A stretch of 64,000 nt of DNA from Camarhynchus parvulus (taxonomy: Eukaryota > Chordata > Aves > Passeriformes > Thraupidae), in contig NC_044574.1 of assembly GCF_901933205.1 (NCBI RefSeq), forward strand, positions 48,145,609-48,209,608. Direction: 5' to 3'. Shown piece by piece: positions 49,125 to 62,688 of this stretch; position 1 is the first letter of the stretch; each line of letters begins with the position of its first letter. The notes beneath the pieces were generated by a model, which was not told where the DNA came from, searched no databases, and saw only the letters and a list, made by a program, of their open reading frames with translations. The position numbers were made by a program, and so were the translations under genes.

Positions 49125-49205
49125 AATGAAGGCATGTAAAGTGGTGCGCCCAAGGATGCAGACAGGGTCATGAAGGAAGTGCAGGAGACTGATTTCTGAC
49201 CCCTC
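49125..49205 (-). repeat. MIR-like (CORE-SINE type) relic, second copy
   Basis: AAGGAAATGAAGGCATGTAA, GTGGTGCGCCCAAGGATGCA, GACAGGGTCATGAAGGAAGT and GCAGGAGACTGATTTCTGAC occur in order. They resemble the reverse complement of MIR-type SINEs: GAGGAAACTGAGGCACAGAG, TTGCCCAAGGTCACACAGC, GTGGCAGAGCTGGGAT and CCAGGTCTCCTGAC. The 5' and 3' ends are not visible and the identity is lower than for the copy at 13.9 kb. Confidence 0.35.
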
Positions 49206-49609
49206 ATGTTAAAACCCAAGTAGCCGACAATGAATTACAAACACATGAGCCACTGTACAATATCCTTTTAGATTGATATTTAAAATAATAATGCAAAAGA
49301 AAAATTCCAGACATCTTTCCTGTCTGCCGATTATACTCCCTCACTTCCTCTAAATCCTAGCACTCTCTTCTTGATGATTTTATTTCATCATATACTATGT
49401 ATTTCTCTAACCTGATCTTCTTTCTTGATTAACTTTATTTCTTCTCCACTGGCTTTGGTGTACTGCATCCTGTGACAGCTTTCTTACTGCTTTCCTTCAT
49501 GACTCCAGTTGTGCTGGGATGTCAATGACCCTTTGGCATATTTAAAAATTTTACTTTTGAAGAATTGTTAAATAAGGAATGGAGAGGAGGAGAGGTGAGG
49601 CCATCACAG

Positions 49610-49760
49610 TACCAGCCTGCCAGAGTTCAAGAAGCGTTTGGACAGTCCTCTCAGGCATGTGGTGTGATTCTTGGAGCTTTTTTTGTTGGGCCAGGAACTG
49701 AACTTTGATCTTTGTGGGTCCCTTCCAACTCAGGATATTCCAAGATTCTGTTATTCTAGT
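49610..49760 (+). mobile_element. CR1 LINE 3' fragment, different subfamily
   Basis: CTGCCAGAGTTCAAGAAGCG, TTTGGACAGTCCTCTCAGGC, ATGTGGTGTGATTCTTGGAG, GGGCCAGGAACTGAACTTTG, ATCTTTGTGGGTCCCTTCCA and ACTCAGGATATTCCAAGATT match the sense 3' end of a CR1 subfamily whose UTR ends in CCTTCCAACTCAGGATATTC followed by the tail repeat. The UTR wording differs from the copies at 40 and 43 kb, so at least two CR1 subfamilies are present. The copy is 5'-truncated. Confidence 0.92.
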
Positions 49761-52700
49761 ACTAGGAACTTGAATATCTTATGACAATTCTTATTCTCTG
49801 ACATTATAAACCAGCTAACAGATTATAGTCACCTTGGACTTTGTTTCCCTGCCTCCTTGATCTACACCATTCTGTTGTCTTTAATTGAGATTAGCCCTCT
49901 GTATTTGTTCCAGGTTTAGGCTCCCAGCACATTTAATAGTAATTAATAAATAACACTAGTCACTCATAACTAATGCTAATTAAGCGTAGTAAGGATGTCA
50001 TGACTACATGCAGATGGATCAGGAACACAGAGTTTATGAACTTCTCTTGATTTTTAGCCTGGCTCTTATCCCCAGTAGGAAACAGGCAGAAGAAGACACT
50101 CTCAACACAAATCCAGATGTGCACAGACAGAACATCTGTTTCAAGTATGCATAATATGCATGCCCTTATTTAAGGGCAGATGACCACTCTAGCTTTCTGT
50201 TTGTGACTTATGTTTTATTAGTTCTCTTTCTATAGATTTTGCAGGCAGCAAGCCTCTTCAAAGAAAATATTTTTTAGAAGGGAAATCATCCACAAAAAAC
50301 AAAAAACATGGAGAAATTTGTGAAAATGAGGGAGGTCTTTCTGTAGCTGAACCAATAAAAGCCAGCATAACTTAGAGTTGGAGCTCCTTTTAAGAGGAGT
50401 GTCTCGCATGATGTGTCAGTCCTAGTCTGTGTTGTACTTGAGCCTAAAGACACCTTTTGAGAAATTTCATGGAATAAAAGGGAAATTCTGTCTGTCAGAA
50501 GCTCAACCATATTGTCTCTATAGACAAAGTTATTATTTAAAAGCAGTAGTATTAAACAAACTGGGTGGAAGTTGATAACCAAGATCAATAATAATTTTCT
50601 GAAGTTATATATCTGGAAACCATTGATTACACTATTGTTGCAAAACTCAAGGAACGATTTTTATTAATGACATCAGCTTGTGTAAAGTTCAGCTGGCTCA
50701 TTCATGTTCAACTCCTACACTGTCATAAACTCACTGCCCTTGCCCTCATATCAACAATTCTGTTATCAGAGCATACCTTTCTCTTAATAGTGCCAGTTGC
50801 ACTATTTGCTGTAGTTGTTATTTTAATTCTTATTACTCCTTTATCTGTTACATTGCAAAACAGAGGCATATTGCTACTCAGGAGGAGCTTCTATATGAGT
50901 CATGTTGATACAAAGGCACACACATAACGTAGCAGGTGTAGAGGAGTTGAGTGTTATCCTCCTTGGCTGTGCTGTAATATTTTTTTAAAAAGCAAAAAGA
51001 CACCCATCAAATAAGTGAGTCTAGCTTTGAAAAATTGCTAAATCTGTGTGTTTAGCAATAATCAGTTACAATATGTATGTTTTAATTTCAATATATCCAT
51101 AAATGTTCCCAATATTTTCAGAATTTCCCCCCCCTGCTAACATGTTATAGAAAAACTTTCAAAGCAATCTCTCAGGAGAGAAAACAGGTATTGCTAATTA
51201 TTGTGCCAGCTCATGAATTTGATGATATATGAACATAGAACTTTGAAATGTTGAGAGGATATTATAGCTTAATTTCTGTTTACATCATTAAATTCAAAAC
51301 ACATGAAAACTCTTGGGGGAAAAAAAAGAGATGCATTTGTGTTTCTCTTGTCATTTTTTTAACATGTTGACACTAAATGAGGTAATTCTAAATTACTATG
51401 TGTATTGAATTTGTAGTTATGTAGCTGTATTTGAGCTATTGTCTGTATCTCTTAGGTATAGTTTGTATTTGGTTTTCGACAAGATGAAAATTAGAGAAAT
51501 CATTTGCTTAAACTCAGGTTTGTACTTAATTTTGAGTTGTGTCTATACCATTTTCTTCATCAGTATTCAGCAAAATATAGTATTCACACAATTAGTATGC
51601 TGCAGAGTACAAGAGAATGTCTTTTAAAGATCACAGGTGATTCATGTTCTGTTTCTCAAAGACAAGTTGAATGGGAGGGACAAAGATTAATCCTAGCGTT
51701 TCCATTGTTAAACCCCACTTTTCAGATTATGCTACTTTAGCAATAGAGTACTCAGCGCTATTTCATATCCAAAAATTGCATTAACTCATGTTTTAGCAAA
51801 TAAACAGGAGTTTAAAATAAAATCCTCTAGGATCTTTTGTTGTTTTGAAATCTGAAAGGCTGGATAATCCTTTAAACCTGTAAACACTAACAAAGAGACC
51901 ATTTTTACTAAATCAAATTAATCTTTGTAGAAACAGCATGTTGCAGAGTTCCTCACAGATAAGAAATGCTATTTAGTGAACCAGCCTTACCTCTGGTGTA
52001 GCTGCAGTGCTCTAATACTTCCATCAGTGATCAATTTAGATATTATCTTGAAAATTATTTAATGTTCATGAAACAGTGAGTTGAGCACTTCCAAGCTCCT
52101 TGCTCCAATAGTTTTTCTTTATCATTTCTGTAGACTGTTGCTTTGTTTGACATTTAAGGTTATGTTAGGTCGATTCTTAATACAATAGCGTATTTGGCAA
52201 GAGTAGATGAGGATTAATTAGTAATGTTTGCAGAAGACTTTGAAAATATGAAGTGCTATAGGGACATGAAAGAATGTCTTCTTTTCTCTGGTCTATGAAT
52301 TGGTGGTGCCTGCTAAATGCTATTCTCATGCTTGAAAAATGTTAGCTTTTCATGGACCTTACCATATGTAAATTCTGAGTTTTAAAGTGAAATGCTTTTA
52401 ATCAGTGATTCATAACTTTTCTGTGGCTATTTTTAAGCGGCCTCCAAAAATATATAGATATGTAGTTGGTTTACAGCAAGCTACACATGTGAAATTCATA
52501 AAGGGGCTCAAACAGCCAGTGAAAATATGGTAAGGAGTCCTGAAATAAAGATCTGTGAATCCACTGGACATATTTATAACAGGGAGCTTGGCATTTATCA
52601 GAGGACATACAGGTCTTCAGAAGTACCAGATTATTTATGAAGCAGATCTCATGCAATTTATGAGTTTTCTCACACTGACTTGCAAATGTTGCATCTTCCC

Positions 52701-54358
52701 TGAAGAGGAGGCTTCCTGCTGTTACTTCCTCCATACGAGGCTTGTTGTGAGCTAAAACCAGCTGAGGTGCTGGTAAGGTAGGGGTAGGTGTCAGAATTGA
52801 TATCCAAAGGAACTGCAGAAAAAGCTTCAAAACATCACCTCTAGTACTTTAAGTGAGCTAGACTTGCACTGCTGTTTCAAGGTGAAAGGTCCTTGTGCCC
52901 AACTCTCTCTCTTGGAAACCTTTGATCCCCCACACTTTTACCTTTTCCAAAATTTAGAATATACATTGATATTTTCAGCAGTACTTCTCTGTACAAGACA
53001 GTAAGTTTTCGCATCTAAATACTCCTAAAAAAAGCAAGTGATGGATTGCACAGTGGACGTTTTCCCATCTTCTTTTCACACTAGCTTCAATAATTCCGCT
53101 TGTAATTCTTGGAGATGAGATATGAGACTTCAGCTGAGGACAGCAACAGACAAAAATTTAGAGGCAGAGCAATTCCTTCAAACAGATGTTTCCCAGACCA
53201 ACTGATAACACTTCAACTTTCAAGTGACACCTCTTCTTAAAATCTCTCTAATTATGAGAAAAAAGGATAAAATATCATACAGTGTCAGGTGCGAAGTAAA
53301 GCTTGATTCATCTTTAGCATTCAATTATTTCTCATTTAAGCCTGTGTTTAGGCAATTAGTATTTTTTCCAACCCCCTCTGTTTTGACAAAATATGTGGAT
53401 GTTTCATATATCTTCTCTGTTTTCTTTTTTGTTTAATAACCCAACCATTTCCTTGCAATTTTGGATTTTCCTTCCTAAGATCTTTTGACATCTTACTATT
53501 TTCTGTGTTCTTTAGAAAGAAATATGTCCTATTTTTGGGCTATGACACCATTAAAATTTGCAGCTCAGTTTCTATTATGAATAAATTAGGACTCTTTTTA
53601 TTTTTAAGATTTTTTTTAAAGCACAAAATAATTTGGGCCAGAGAAGTGTAGGGCACTTCACCTTTCTGATAATTCACTGTTTAAAAAAAAAGTCTAAGCA
53701 GCTAAGATGGAAAAGCATAACTTTAAACCACTTATGGATTTCTGAGATCAAGGAAGTCTGATCATACCTCTACATACAACATTTTGTTGCTGTATGCAAC
53801 AAATATTCTCTTAGTGGTAGAAGAGCTAATTCGATGTTCCTTTCCCCTTTCTCATTTCATTCTAAAGAAATCCCCAGTAATTTGTTGTACATTTTCATAC
53901 CGTAGTGCATTTTTCATTTCTCCTCACAAATAACTGAAGTTTTTTAGACCCACAAGTTGTTTTTTTTTCCTCTAAGCTCAGCGATGGAAATATTGATAAC
54001 TGTGAGAACCAAGGATGAATCTTCAATGGGATGAATCTCTTTTCATAAGCATTAAAAAATTAAATCTTTTTTTATAAGAGCAGTAGCTCAGAAGTTACCC
54101 TGTTCCTGGAAAACTGAAAAACTTTCACTACTCAATAACATTGCATTAACTTAGAAAAGATTAGCAGTACACAGCTAGACCTGATTCTCTCTTGTACTGC
54201 GTAATTGCCTCCTCCTGTCTTTGAGAAACTGCAAGTGGAGTTTCTTCCATCTGTATACAACATCCTATACCCAGGATACCTAGCCATAATATAAATTCTC
54301 TTTTTTCAAAATCTTATCCCTACAGTTGTACTAAAGGTTCCACACAACTTTCCCTGAT
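49761..54358. other. Non-coding AT-rich DNA
   Basis: No gene is recognised. A 119-codon minus-strand frame (52471-52830) starts with a hydrophobic stretch but is AT-driven and has no family match. A 22-base segment at 52959-52980 lies between an acceptor-like TTTTCAG and a GTAAGT, too short for confidence. Confidence 0.55.
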
Positions 54359-54392
54359 ATTTTTTGGGATACAAAAATGTATCCCAAAAAAT
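54359..54392. repeat. Perfect 14-bp inverted repeat, 6-nt loop
   Basis: ATTTTTTGGGATAC at 54359-54372 is separated by AAAAAT from its exact reverse complement at 54379-54392. The stem is AT-rich apart from a GGGA/TCCC core. It could be the terminal parts of a tiny foldback element or the result of template switching. Confidence 0.9.
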
Positions 54393-57300
54393 GTACAGAA
54401 TGCTTGACCTAGATTTGACAGATGTGAGTTCTACTCTTAAAAAATTTTGGCAGAAGTTTCTACAAATATTGCTGAGTTACAGAAAGTTGTAAAAATTATT
54501 GAATGGACATATTTTTAAGGTTTTTTTCTCATTTTTTGTATCCCTTTGAGATTGAATCCATGTTGTTCTTGAATGGGAGATTGAATAATGAGGGTGATAT
54601 CCAGCATGAGCATTAGTCCTGCTCAACAATGACCTGTCCTGGGGGGAGGCGGGGGGAAGCAACAAAACCGAAGTAGGAGTATTCCCAGTTCTTAGCTTTC
54701 TCACTTTTGCAAACCCAGTATCTCTGTTAGGAGATACTCATTCTCGGTTACTGGTACCCATTCTCTGTTAGGGGCTTAGACACCAATATAATTATTGCTG
54801 TAAGCTCATCCCACTTCAATCTTTCCTGTAGTTTGTGGTCTTTTCTGTCCCATAGTTTTAGATGATGATGTACTTTTTTTAAGTCAACTGTTTTCTGAAT
54901 TCAGTCTTCCCTGTGTGCAAGTGCCTTTTTGCAACTGCTGTCTTTAACACTAGAGCTGTTTGCTTATCTCTGCCTGTGCTTAATGCTAAATCTGTACTGT
55001 TGTTGACTTTAAATCCTATGCTGCAATATATTTATGTTAAACTGATGTAAAGGTGATAAGCTTTTCCAAGCCCACGTGGAGGATAAATGTTGATCTCAGG
55101 TTTTCACTGCCACTTTGGTGAAAGGTACACCTAACAAGGCAATCTGATTTTCACAATCCTACCACTTCTGTAGACTCTTTCCTATAACCATATCATAGCC
55201 AGTCTATTTCTGTTTTTGTGGGTGTTACTTTGCACAAGTATTTGTTTGTTACTATGTTCAACCTTTGTTCAGCTACATGTTGGCATTTTTAAGAGATGGT
55301 TGGTTGATCAGAAAAAGACTTTTTTTCCTAAGCTCTGGTTCTTTTCTGGCAGTTAGGAGGATCAGTGTTTAGGTTATTTCCAGAGAGGGGACAGCCCTTT
55401 CTGCAATGGCTGGAGAATGTCAAGGGGTCATCTGAGAGTGCATTCACTGTTTGAGCCAAACAGGAATGTGTTGAGTGGTTTTTGTTAGTTTTTGGTTTAC
55501 TTCTTTAAAACTTTTCTTTCATCAAGCTCATCACAACCTGGGAAAAATTAAGGTGTTGCACAATGGTTGAAAATGGTTATGAGCCTTAATACTAAAATGT
55601 TTATGAAGCTTAGTACTTGATAAACTGGGATCTACTTCACTTGATTCTTAAACTGAAATACCCCCAAAACCAATAGGGAGCTTTTCCAAATTGCAGTCAC
55701 TGCTCCTTTCTGATTTTGTATCTGATACAACAGCTGGCCTTACTGGTCACTGAAGTGGCAGTCAGTATTTAAGCAAAGAGACATTGAGTAAAGGAGGTTG
55801 AGGCTGTTTTTTCAGTGAATTTTTCAGAATTTTTTTTCAAAAAATTCTTTTCTCCTCCCTTTCATTCCAATTGGTTATTCTTCAGTAGGGGAATGGCATC
55901 ATGGCAGTATTATGCTTTGTCCACAGCCTGACTGGTGTGGCAATAGAGTGAAAGTACATTTTCTTTCCAAAGCAAAGAGAGAACAGAGGAAGGAAAGCTG
56001 TGAACTTGACTAATGCTTTTGCTGCCTACATTCTTTGAAAACTGGAAGAGCCAGTGTTTTCTGTGTAGTTTCAGATCCCTGAAGAGGACAAGTATCTTTT
56101 GAGTCTTGTTCAATAAAGGGGAGGTCTCAAAAGCTGAGAAACATGAAGTCAGTCTGCTGCAAATGCAAAACTGGCATCTTGTGCCCATCTTTCTGGTGTG
56201 CACAAGAGGTCTCAGGATCCCTCAGTGTAGAAACAGGTGCTGATTAAAACTGAATGAAAGAAATGAAAGAATGCTTGCTGCTGCATGCTGCTTCCTCTTC
56301 ATTAAAGTCTTTGAATGCATATATATGCACATACAGGGCTTGAATTGCCACAGAGCCTGTAAAGCTAGTAGTGAAGACCACAGATATCCAGATTGTAGAA
56401 ATTGGTGTAACTCCTTTGAAATTTTTATTCTAATATATGAAATTATCTCTTTTCATACTACATGGGAATTTGATCATAAATCACTGCTACAGAATCTTGA
56501 CAGGGTCGCTTCCATATTTGAAGATGTGTAATAGATTACCTGTACAATATACCTTGTTTACAGAGTATAAAAAGGGAAGAAGTCTATTCTAGCTTACACT
56601 TTGCACTGTCCTGATGAAATTTGTGGGAATACAGGTTGTGTACAAAAATGCCATCTGTAGGAAATCCTATTTTACTCTCATTTTGGTTTTACTTTTTCTC
56701 TCCAACCAGCAGCAATTTTTCTAAATGAAAGGCTATGCAGGAGATTCCAGGAAACAATTCACATGGCCCTGTTGGAAACCATGATCGACACTACTAACTG
56801 TTAATAATGTGACTTGTATCTCAGTGGGATGTCCTAGGAAGGGGATTAGCATTGCCCTAAACATCATCAGGGATAAAAACCAGGAAACTCACTCTAGAAG
56901 AGAGTGCCAGTAGCTTACTATAAGCCCCCATAAAGAACTTTAGGCAAGACTTCTCTTAATAAATATACCAGTATTGAATCTGAGGGACTCTAAATTCAGT
57001 TTGCAGATTGCCAGCACATGTTCAAGTTCTTTCCAGGGCCTGGCACTGCTGTAACTTCCCTCCAAAGCAACCAAACAGTAGTGGGCTGGAGAAAAGCTTT
57101 AAATCTGGATTTAATTTGTGGCAAATGAAATGAATATGTCTTTTTGAAAGCCTTCTCCCCTTACACCAAAGGACAGAGAAGTAAAAGTCTGATTGTTTCT
57201 TGATTAGCCTGGAGATTTTCTTGTATAGAATAAGGAAATGTGTTGTCCTTTATTTAAGGATCTTCTTCAAAAGAAGAGAAAAAATTCCAAGGGACCTCAT

Positions 57301-58552
57301 GCTTTGAAATAGCACACATTTTTGACTGTCAAAAATCTCCATACTTCTACATTGCTACAGCCAGTTTTGGTTCAAGTGCACCGGGGAAGCATCCCAAAAG
57401 AAGTAATTTCATTGTCCTGCTGTGGTTTTTGCCTGCTTATCCACTGCATGCATTACTGTGGCTTCTTGACTATAATTTCAAATTGCATTTTTCCTCCAGA
57501 AACCACAATTCAGGCTCTATTCCATGTGGATTTTTGATTTCAGTATAAAAATAATTTGTGAGTGGCGAAGCTGCAGGTGAATTACACAAGGCATGGTGCA
57601 AGCTAATAAAACCATTGTCTTAAATCACAAAACCATGTATTTTGTATATTTAGCATAGGGAAACTATGTTAAGAATGACTTTTAAAAAGTGAAATATTTG
57701 TGACTCTTTTTCATATCTTTCCATCTTAAATAAGACATCCTAGATACTCTGACTCCAGCAAGGCAGGAAAATCCCCACTTTGAAGTCCTAGGGAGACGCT
57801 GAAGAGTTAATGGCAAGTGTTCCATGTCCATTTAGGAAGCTCTCACATTCCCAAAATTTGGTAGCATTTAGGTATAAATAGAAGCAATTATTGTAGGACA
57901 ATATTAATTTCACTCCACAGTGAATTGCATTAGAGCATTAAAGCAAAGATTGCTTTAAATTTGATGAAAGGCCTCTTTAAGTATTCTCTGATCTCTTTGC
58001 TGAGCATCCCCAGCCCTACCTGTCAGTGTGGAATGGCAAGCTGTCCCCTTGACAGAAATCCTATGAAAGGACATCTGTGCTGTGTGACAATGTCATATGG
58101 AAGGATTACTGGTTTAATAGAGTTGAGTTTTGTTCTTGCTCAAACAGATGCATCTGTCAGTCAGGCTAAAAAAAAAAACAGAGCCATGTTTTATGGCAAT
58201 AATTTTCACTTTGAAATTTCCATGCAAATACAGTAATAAAAGGAACAAAAAATTATAAACAATTTCTGCCAAAAATATGGTTCATGTCGCTGTTGAAAAA
58301 CAAACAGCAGTAGCTGCTCTTGGAGTATCACATGCATGATATTAACAGATATGACAAGGAAACATTAATACAACAGATATATTCTAGGCTGTGTCTTGGA
58401 CAGCTTCTAAGCACAGCTTGAAAAACGGTGTTTAAAAGATTGCTTTCCAATATGGCATTTCCCCATTTTTTCCAAGCTGTTTTTTCCTCTTTTACTTTTC
58501 TGTTTCTCTTTCCTGATTTCCAAACCAATCCTGTCTTTGCATCTTTCCTCTT

Positions 58553-58592
58553 TACATATATGTGTGTGTGTACATATGTGTGTGTATGCGCA
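58553..58592. repeat. TG/ATAC microsatellite
   Basis: ACATATATGTGTGTGTGTAC followed by ATATGTGTGTGTATGCGC. A common type of vertebrate microsatellite, probably length-polymorphic. Confidence 0.8.
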
Positions 58593-58916
58593 TTTTATTT
58601 TTAATGAACTGAAGAGAAAAAAATACTTTTACCACTAAAGAATTGTGTGACTTCTGAAGGTCTTTGTCTATGCTAAATATTTCATTTTGATATTTACAAT
58701 ATCATATGTCCACAGGGGAAGATATGATGACTGTCTCATGCATATGAAGACCTTGTGTGTGGTAAAAGGCTGGTTTGTAGCCAGGTCTTTTGCTCAACTG
58801 AACTTAATATCAAGACCATAATATCAAGGAGCTGGATCCTTAGAAACATTCATATAAACACAGTGATAGTGGAAAACAGATGCCTCAGCATCTACTGCAG
58901 CTGAGAATGTTCTCTC

Positions 58917-58936
58917 TTTTTTTTTTTTTTTTTTTT
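58917..58936. repeat. Poly-T run of 20
   Basis: An uninterrupted run of 20 T, the longest homopolymer in the window. No retroposed gene body is recognised beside it on either strand. Confidence 0.9.
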
Positions 58937-61900
58937 GGCAAGGGGATGAAAAAGAAAGCTTCCATGGTTTTAAGATAGGCATTTTTTGGTGAAGTATATC
59001 AAAGTTTGCCTCCAATAATCTGTAGCTGTTATTTATATCTGCCGAGGAGAGCTGTAAGTTCAGCCTTGACATGGTTTCAATAGTGTGAACCTCCAGATCT
59101 GCTCTAATCCCAAGATTAGATACTGAAGTGCTGCTTCAATTGTGCAGTATTATCACGTACTATCACTTGGCCCTATTTCAAACTGTAGTTTTATTGACAA
59201 TGCTTTCAAAGTTGTTGCTAAGTTGTGAGCACTCTGCTTTATCTAATGCTGCTTTTACAGCTCCAGCTAGGTATATTTTCTTGCAGGAAGCACTATGCTA
59301 ATAATAATCACCAGACAAAGCAATGATCTGTATTTAACCTTTTTTCATACAGGAAGCTGTTATATTCACAGAGCTTATTGTATTCTTAACACTTCAGACT
59401 GACTTTTCCTTATGCCCTCTTGTTACTGTCACTTCTTCCTTGACAGGTCTTCAAAGCAATCCTAAAAAGCTCTGTGTTTGTATCATAGAAATGATCAGTC
59501 TAAATTTAACTCACGTCGTTGAGTGGCTGTTCTTCCTTTCCCAAATGTCCTGACTCATTGCTACCTTCAGCAATAGAACTTTTCCACAAAGTATTTTTAA
59601 ATGGGTCTATTTCAATTCCTGGGAGTTGTGTAAAGATTACATGCAAAATACAGATGAATAAAATAGCAGATGTGTTCATTAACCAAGTCAGACCAGAGGG
59701 CAAACTCACATTATATGTGCCTCCTGTCAGAAATGAAGGGGACACATTAATAATTCCTGTGCCATCTCTAGAGCAGAAAACTGCAATTGGTTGAATCCTT
59801 TGGGATGCAAAGGGACTAAGATGGGTTTTGAGAACCTGCCTGGAAGAGACACTGTAAGAAAGCAACTGCCCATCCTAATGTCCAGTGTGAATGGCTGCCA
59901 AAACAGCTGCTGACAAAGCTGTGTTTATTTTGGGAAGGTCTGTTGGCAGTTGTGCTGCCAATGTGCTGAATAGGGTACGGGGAAAAGCAGTGCTGCTTGG
60001 TGTGGGGGATATGACACAGATGATCACTTCAAAAGAGAAATGTGGCCACACAACTGTTCCTTTGAAGCCTTGGTGGCAGCTCCATTTCTTTCTCTGTCAC
60101 ACATCTACATGGTTAACCTGGAGGAGGTCAGCAGTCACCTCTGCTGCTGATCACTTGCCTTCTTTTTTTCCTTTCTCTTCTATATCTGCTCTATAAGACT
60201 TCAGGGTAGGGACCATTGCCCCCTGCTTCATTTGTAGAGACTGTAATACAACTTGTTCTATGCTTTGCACACATATTGTGAATTAACAGCATGAAAATAG
60301 ACTTGAATGCTGGGAAACCTTGAACCATCACTGCTGTTCTTATAACTCATTAGTAGGACAGAATATTGCTCTTAGATTTCATTCTGCATGCTGAAGTCTG
60401 CACAAATGTATGGTTTGACAACAACAAAAGATTTTAACTGAAATTAAGAGTACTGATGCCACGTCTTCCTGTGTCAAATGCTTTAGTCTGGTGTCTTAGG
60501 TGGCTCAGAAAAGTAAATACTGATTCATAAAAAATGATATCTACATCTGAACCTCTCCCATGTTATTAAAGGCCAAAAGTCTTAAACCATACAATGTCAA
60601 GGAGCATTGTTGTGCCTCTGCTCCACTCAGGGTCTATTTGCATAATGTGATATTCTTTCATTACAAGCTTTAGTTAAGAGTAAATGCTTAAGAGCTCAAC
60701 TTATAAAGTCATTATGTTTTCATTCTAGGTTAGCACTCATTGACATATGTGGTATTCTTCTATGAGACTTTAAGAAAGTAGTTTTTCTCATGAAACATAA
60801 TAGGTGGAAGTATTTCTTTTGAATAATAATGTAAACCCTCAGCAGCAACTTAGAACTCTGCTGTGTTCCTAAATTTATCCTCTGTACTCTCCTATTTTTG
60901 AGAATATTTTCAATAAACAGAGCCTCATATGATGCACACTGGATTGGTTGGTACACTCAAGGGAAAACCAATTTCACTTACCTGATTTCCCTTTTCTTGT
61001 GAATAACTGAATTTATCATATATCTTAGTGAATCTTGCTGTATCCTTGAGTTTGCAATCCTATTGCTATGCTACTGCACCACAAAAACAATTTAGTTCAC
61101 TATGCTGTAAAATCTCTTCAGAGTAATTGATTCTATTCAGACAGAGTCTATTCTATATTTTCTATAAAGTTTCTTTAAAGCAAAGTAATGCAAAAAAGTA
61201 TGTAAAATTACATCTCTTATCAATGAACAATGTTCCTTTGCCCCTTCAGCTTATATAGTATAAATTCTGTGGACATTTGTTTATATATTTGCACCCAAAT
61301 AAATGTATAAAAGTCTTATCTTAGAGTCTTGAGCAGCCTGTTTTTATACATATCAAAACACTCCTCCTCTTATGGGAAACATGGATCACAGCCAATAGCA
61401 CAGCTTTGCTTCACTTCATCTCTTGGTAGGGGCAAACAGTTATATTGCCTTACACCCATACTGGGATAAAAATGTTTTTGATGAAGAGTGAAGATTTCTC
61501 TCTGAACATAGAGCCTGAATTTCATGAGGGGTATGGGTGCCTTTTGGATCTGAGAGTTAGCCATGTATGAGGTATATATTGAGATTTATGTATATTTTTT
61601 CTTTATTAAGTGAGCCTATGCATGTGTTTTTTCATTATGCATGTGGCATGTGTTTAATTACACCCTTCAAATAGATGGTTTTGCTCCTTACTTACATTGC
61701 ACTGTGCTTTAACCAGGATTTCTGTGGGCTGTTCAAGATTGCCAGCTATGGTATTCATCTGGTTTCAAGTTGATCCAGTTTACAGGTTTGAATTTATAGG
61801 AGTTGACTGTGTAAGGATGCTGTGCCATGTGAAACAAGTCACTGGATTTTGTTAGATGTTGGAAGGATAACAGAGGATAACTGCATGACTGATACATGCA

Positions 61901-62634
61901 GCGCAGGGACCTCAGGTTCAAAAATTTCTGCAGAACACTGGCTGGCAGACACAAGTACTCCTGGCAAGCCAGACGATCAGATAGAGGTAGAGGTGCAACC
62001 TAATATCACTCCTTTGTGGACTTTGACATTGAAAGGCAGCGTTTGATGAGAAAAGGTTTCGTCTGTTCTCTGCAGAACACTTCTGCTGTAATCTGATTTG
62101 GAGCTGAAAAGGCTGCAAACAAAAAGGTAGAGTAGATGAGGTATGACTGCCCAGGAAATGACCTGTGCATAACCCAAATGGCCTATATGATCATAGTGAC
62201 AGCAATAGATGGCTGCAGTTGCCTCAGAAAAGTTTATAACTCTATCTCTACTTTCCTGTAGTATGACAAGCATCTACAGACTAGATCCCATGTGAATCCA
62301 ATAAGTTACACTGTGAAGGAGTAGTGGTACTAGGACTTAGGGCAAAATTATTTTGGAGTAAGTGGGACTAAAACATGTGTCTAAACCTAACCCCTTTCTT
62401 TGTTTTCTGAGCTGGTCTGTTATAATTAATGGGGCTGGTGGGATTTTGTTTTTGCTGCAAGAACTCACAATACATTGTCTGTTTGAATGTGTCAGTTTAA
62501 ACTGTGGTAGGTGAAAAAGTGTCGTGGAGGGAGCAGAACAGCTGAGAACTCATGAGAAATTTTCTCAAGTACTCAAATCTACCAAGAGTTAGAAAAGGTA
62601 ACGTTGCTAATTGAGTAAAATAATAAAGCTGAAG

Positions 62635-62688
62635 AGTCTTATAGCAAAAATTACTACGAACAGTCTTATAGCAACAGTTACTACATCA
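62635..62688. repeat. 27-bp tandem duplication
   Basis: AGTCTTATAGCA followed by AAAATTACTACGAAC is repeated with few changes as AGTCTTATAGCA plus ACAGTTACTACATC, with a period of 27 bases. As 27 is a multiple of three, the duplication keeps a plus-strand frame (62611-62814) open. That frame shows no known domain. Confidence 0.8.

Larger units (their letters stand above)
54393..62634. other. Non-coding AT-rich DNA with simple repeats
   Basis: No gene is recognised. A TG/ATAC microsatellite is at 58553-58592 and a T20 run at 58917-58936. An exact octamer ATTTGCAT lies at 60636-60643 in a stretch rich in homeodomain-like words. Overlapping frames at 59.5-59.9 kb (91 codons plus, 119 minus) and 61.8-62.0 kb have no family resemblance. 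Confidence 0.55.

Noticed and set aside
52471..52830. 119-codon minus-strand frame with a hydrophobic start like a signal peptide
   Set aside because: No family resemblance, overlapping plus-strand frame and AT-driven composition suggest chance.
52959..52980. 22-base microexon between TTTTCAG and GTAAGT
   Set aside because: Same reason; too short to support without transcript data.
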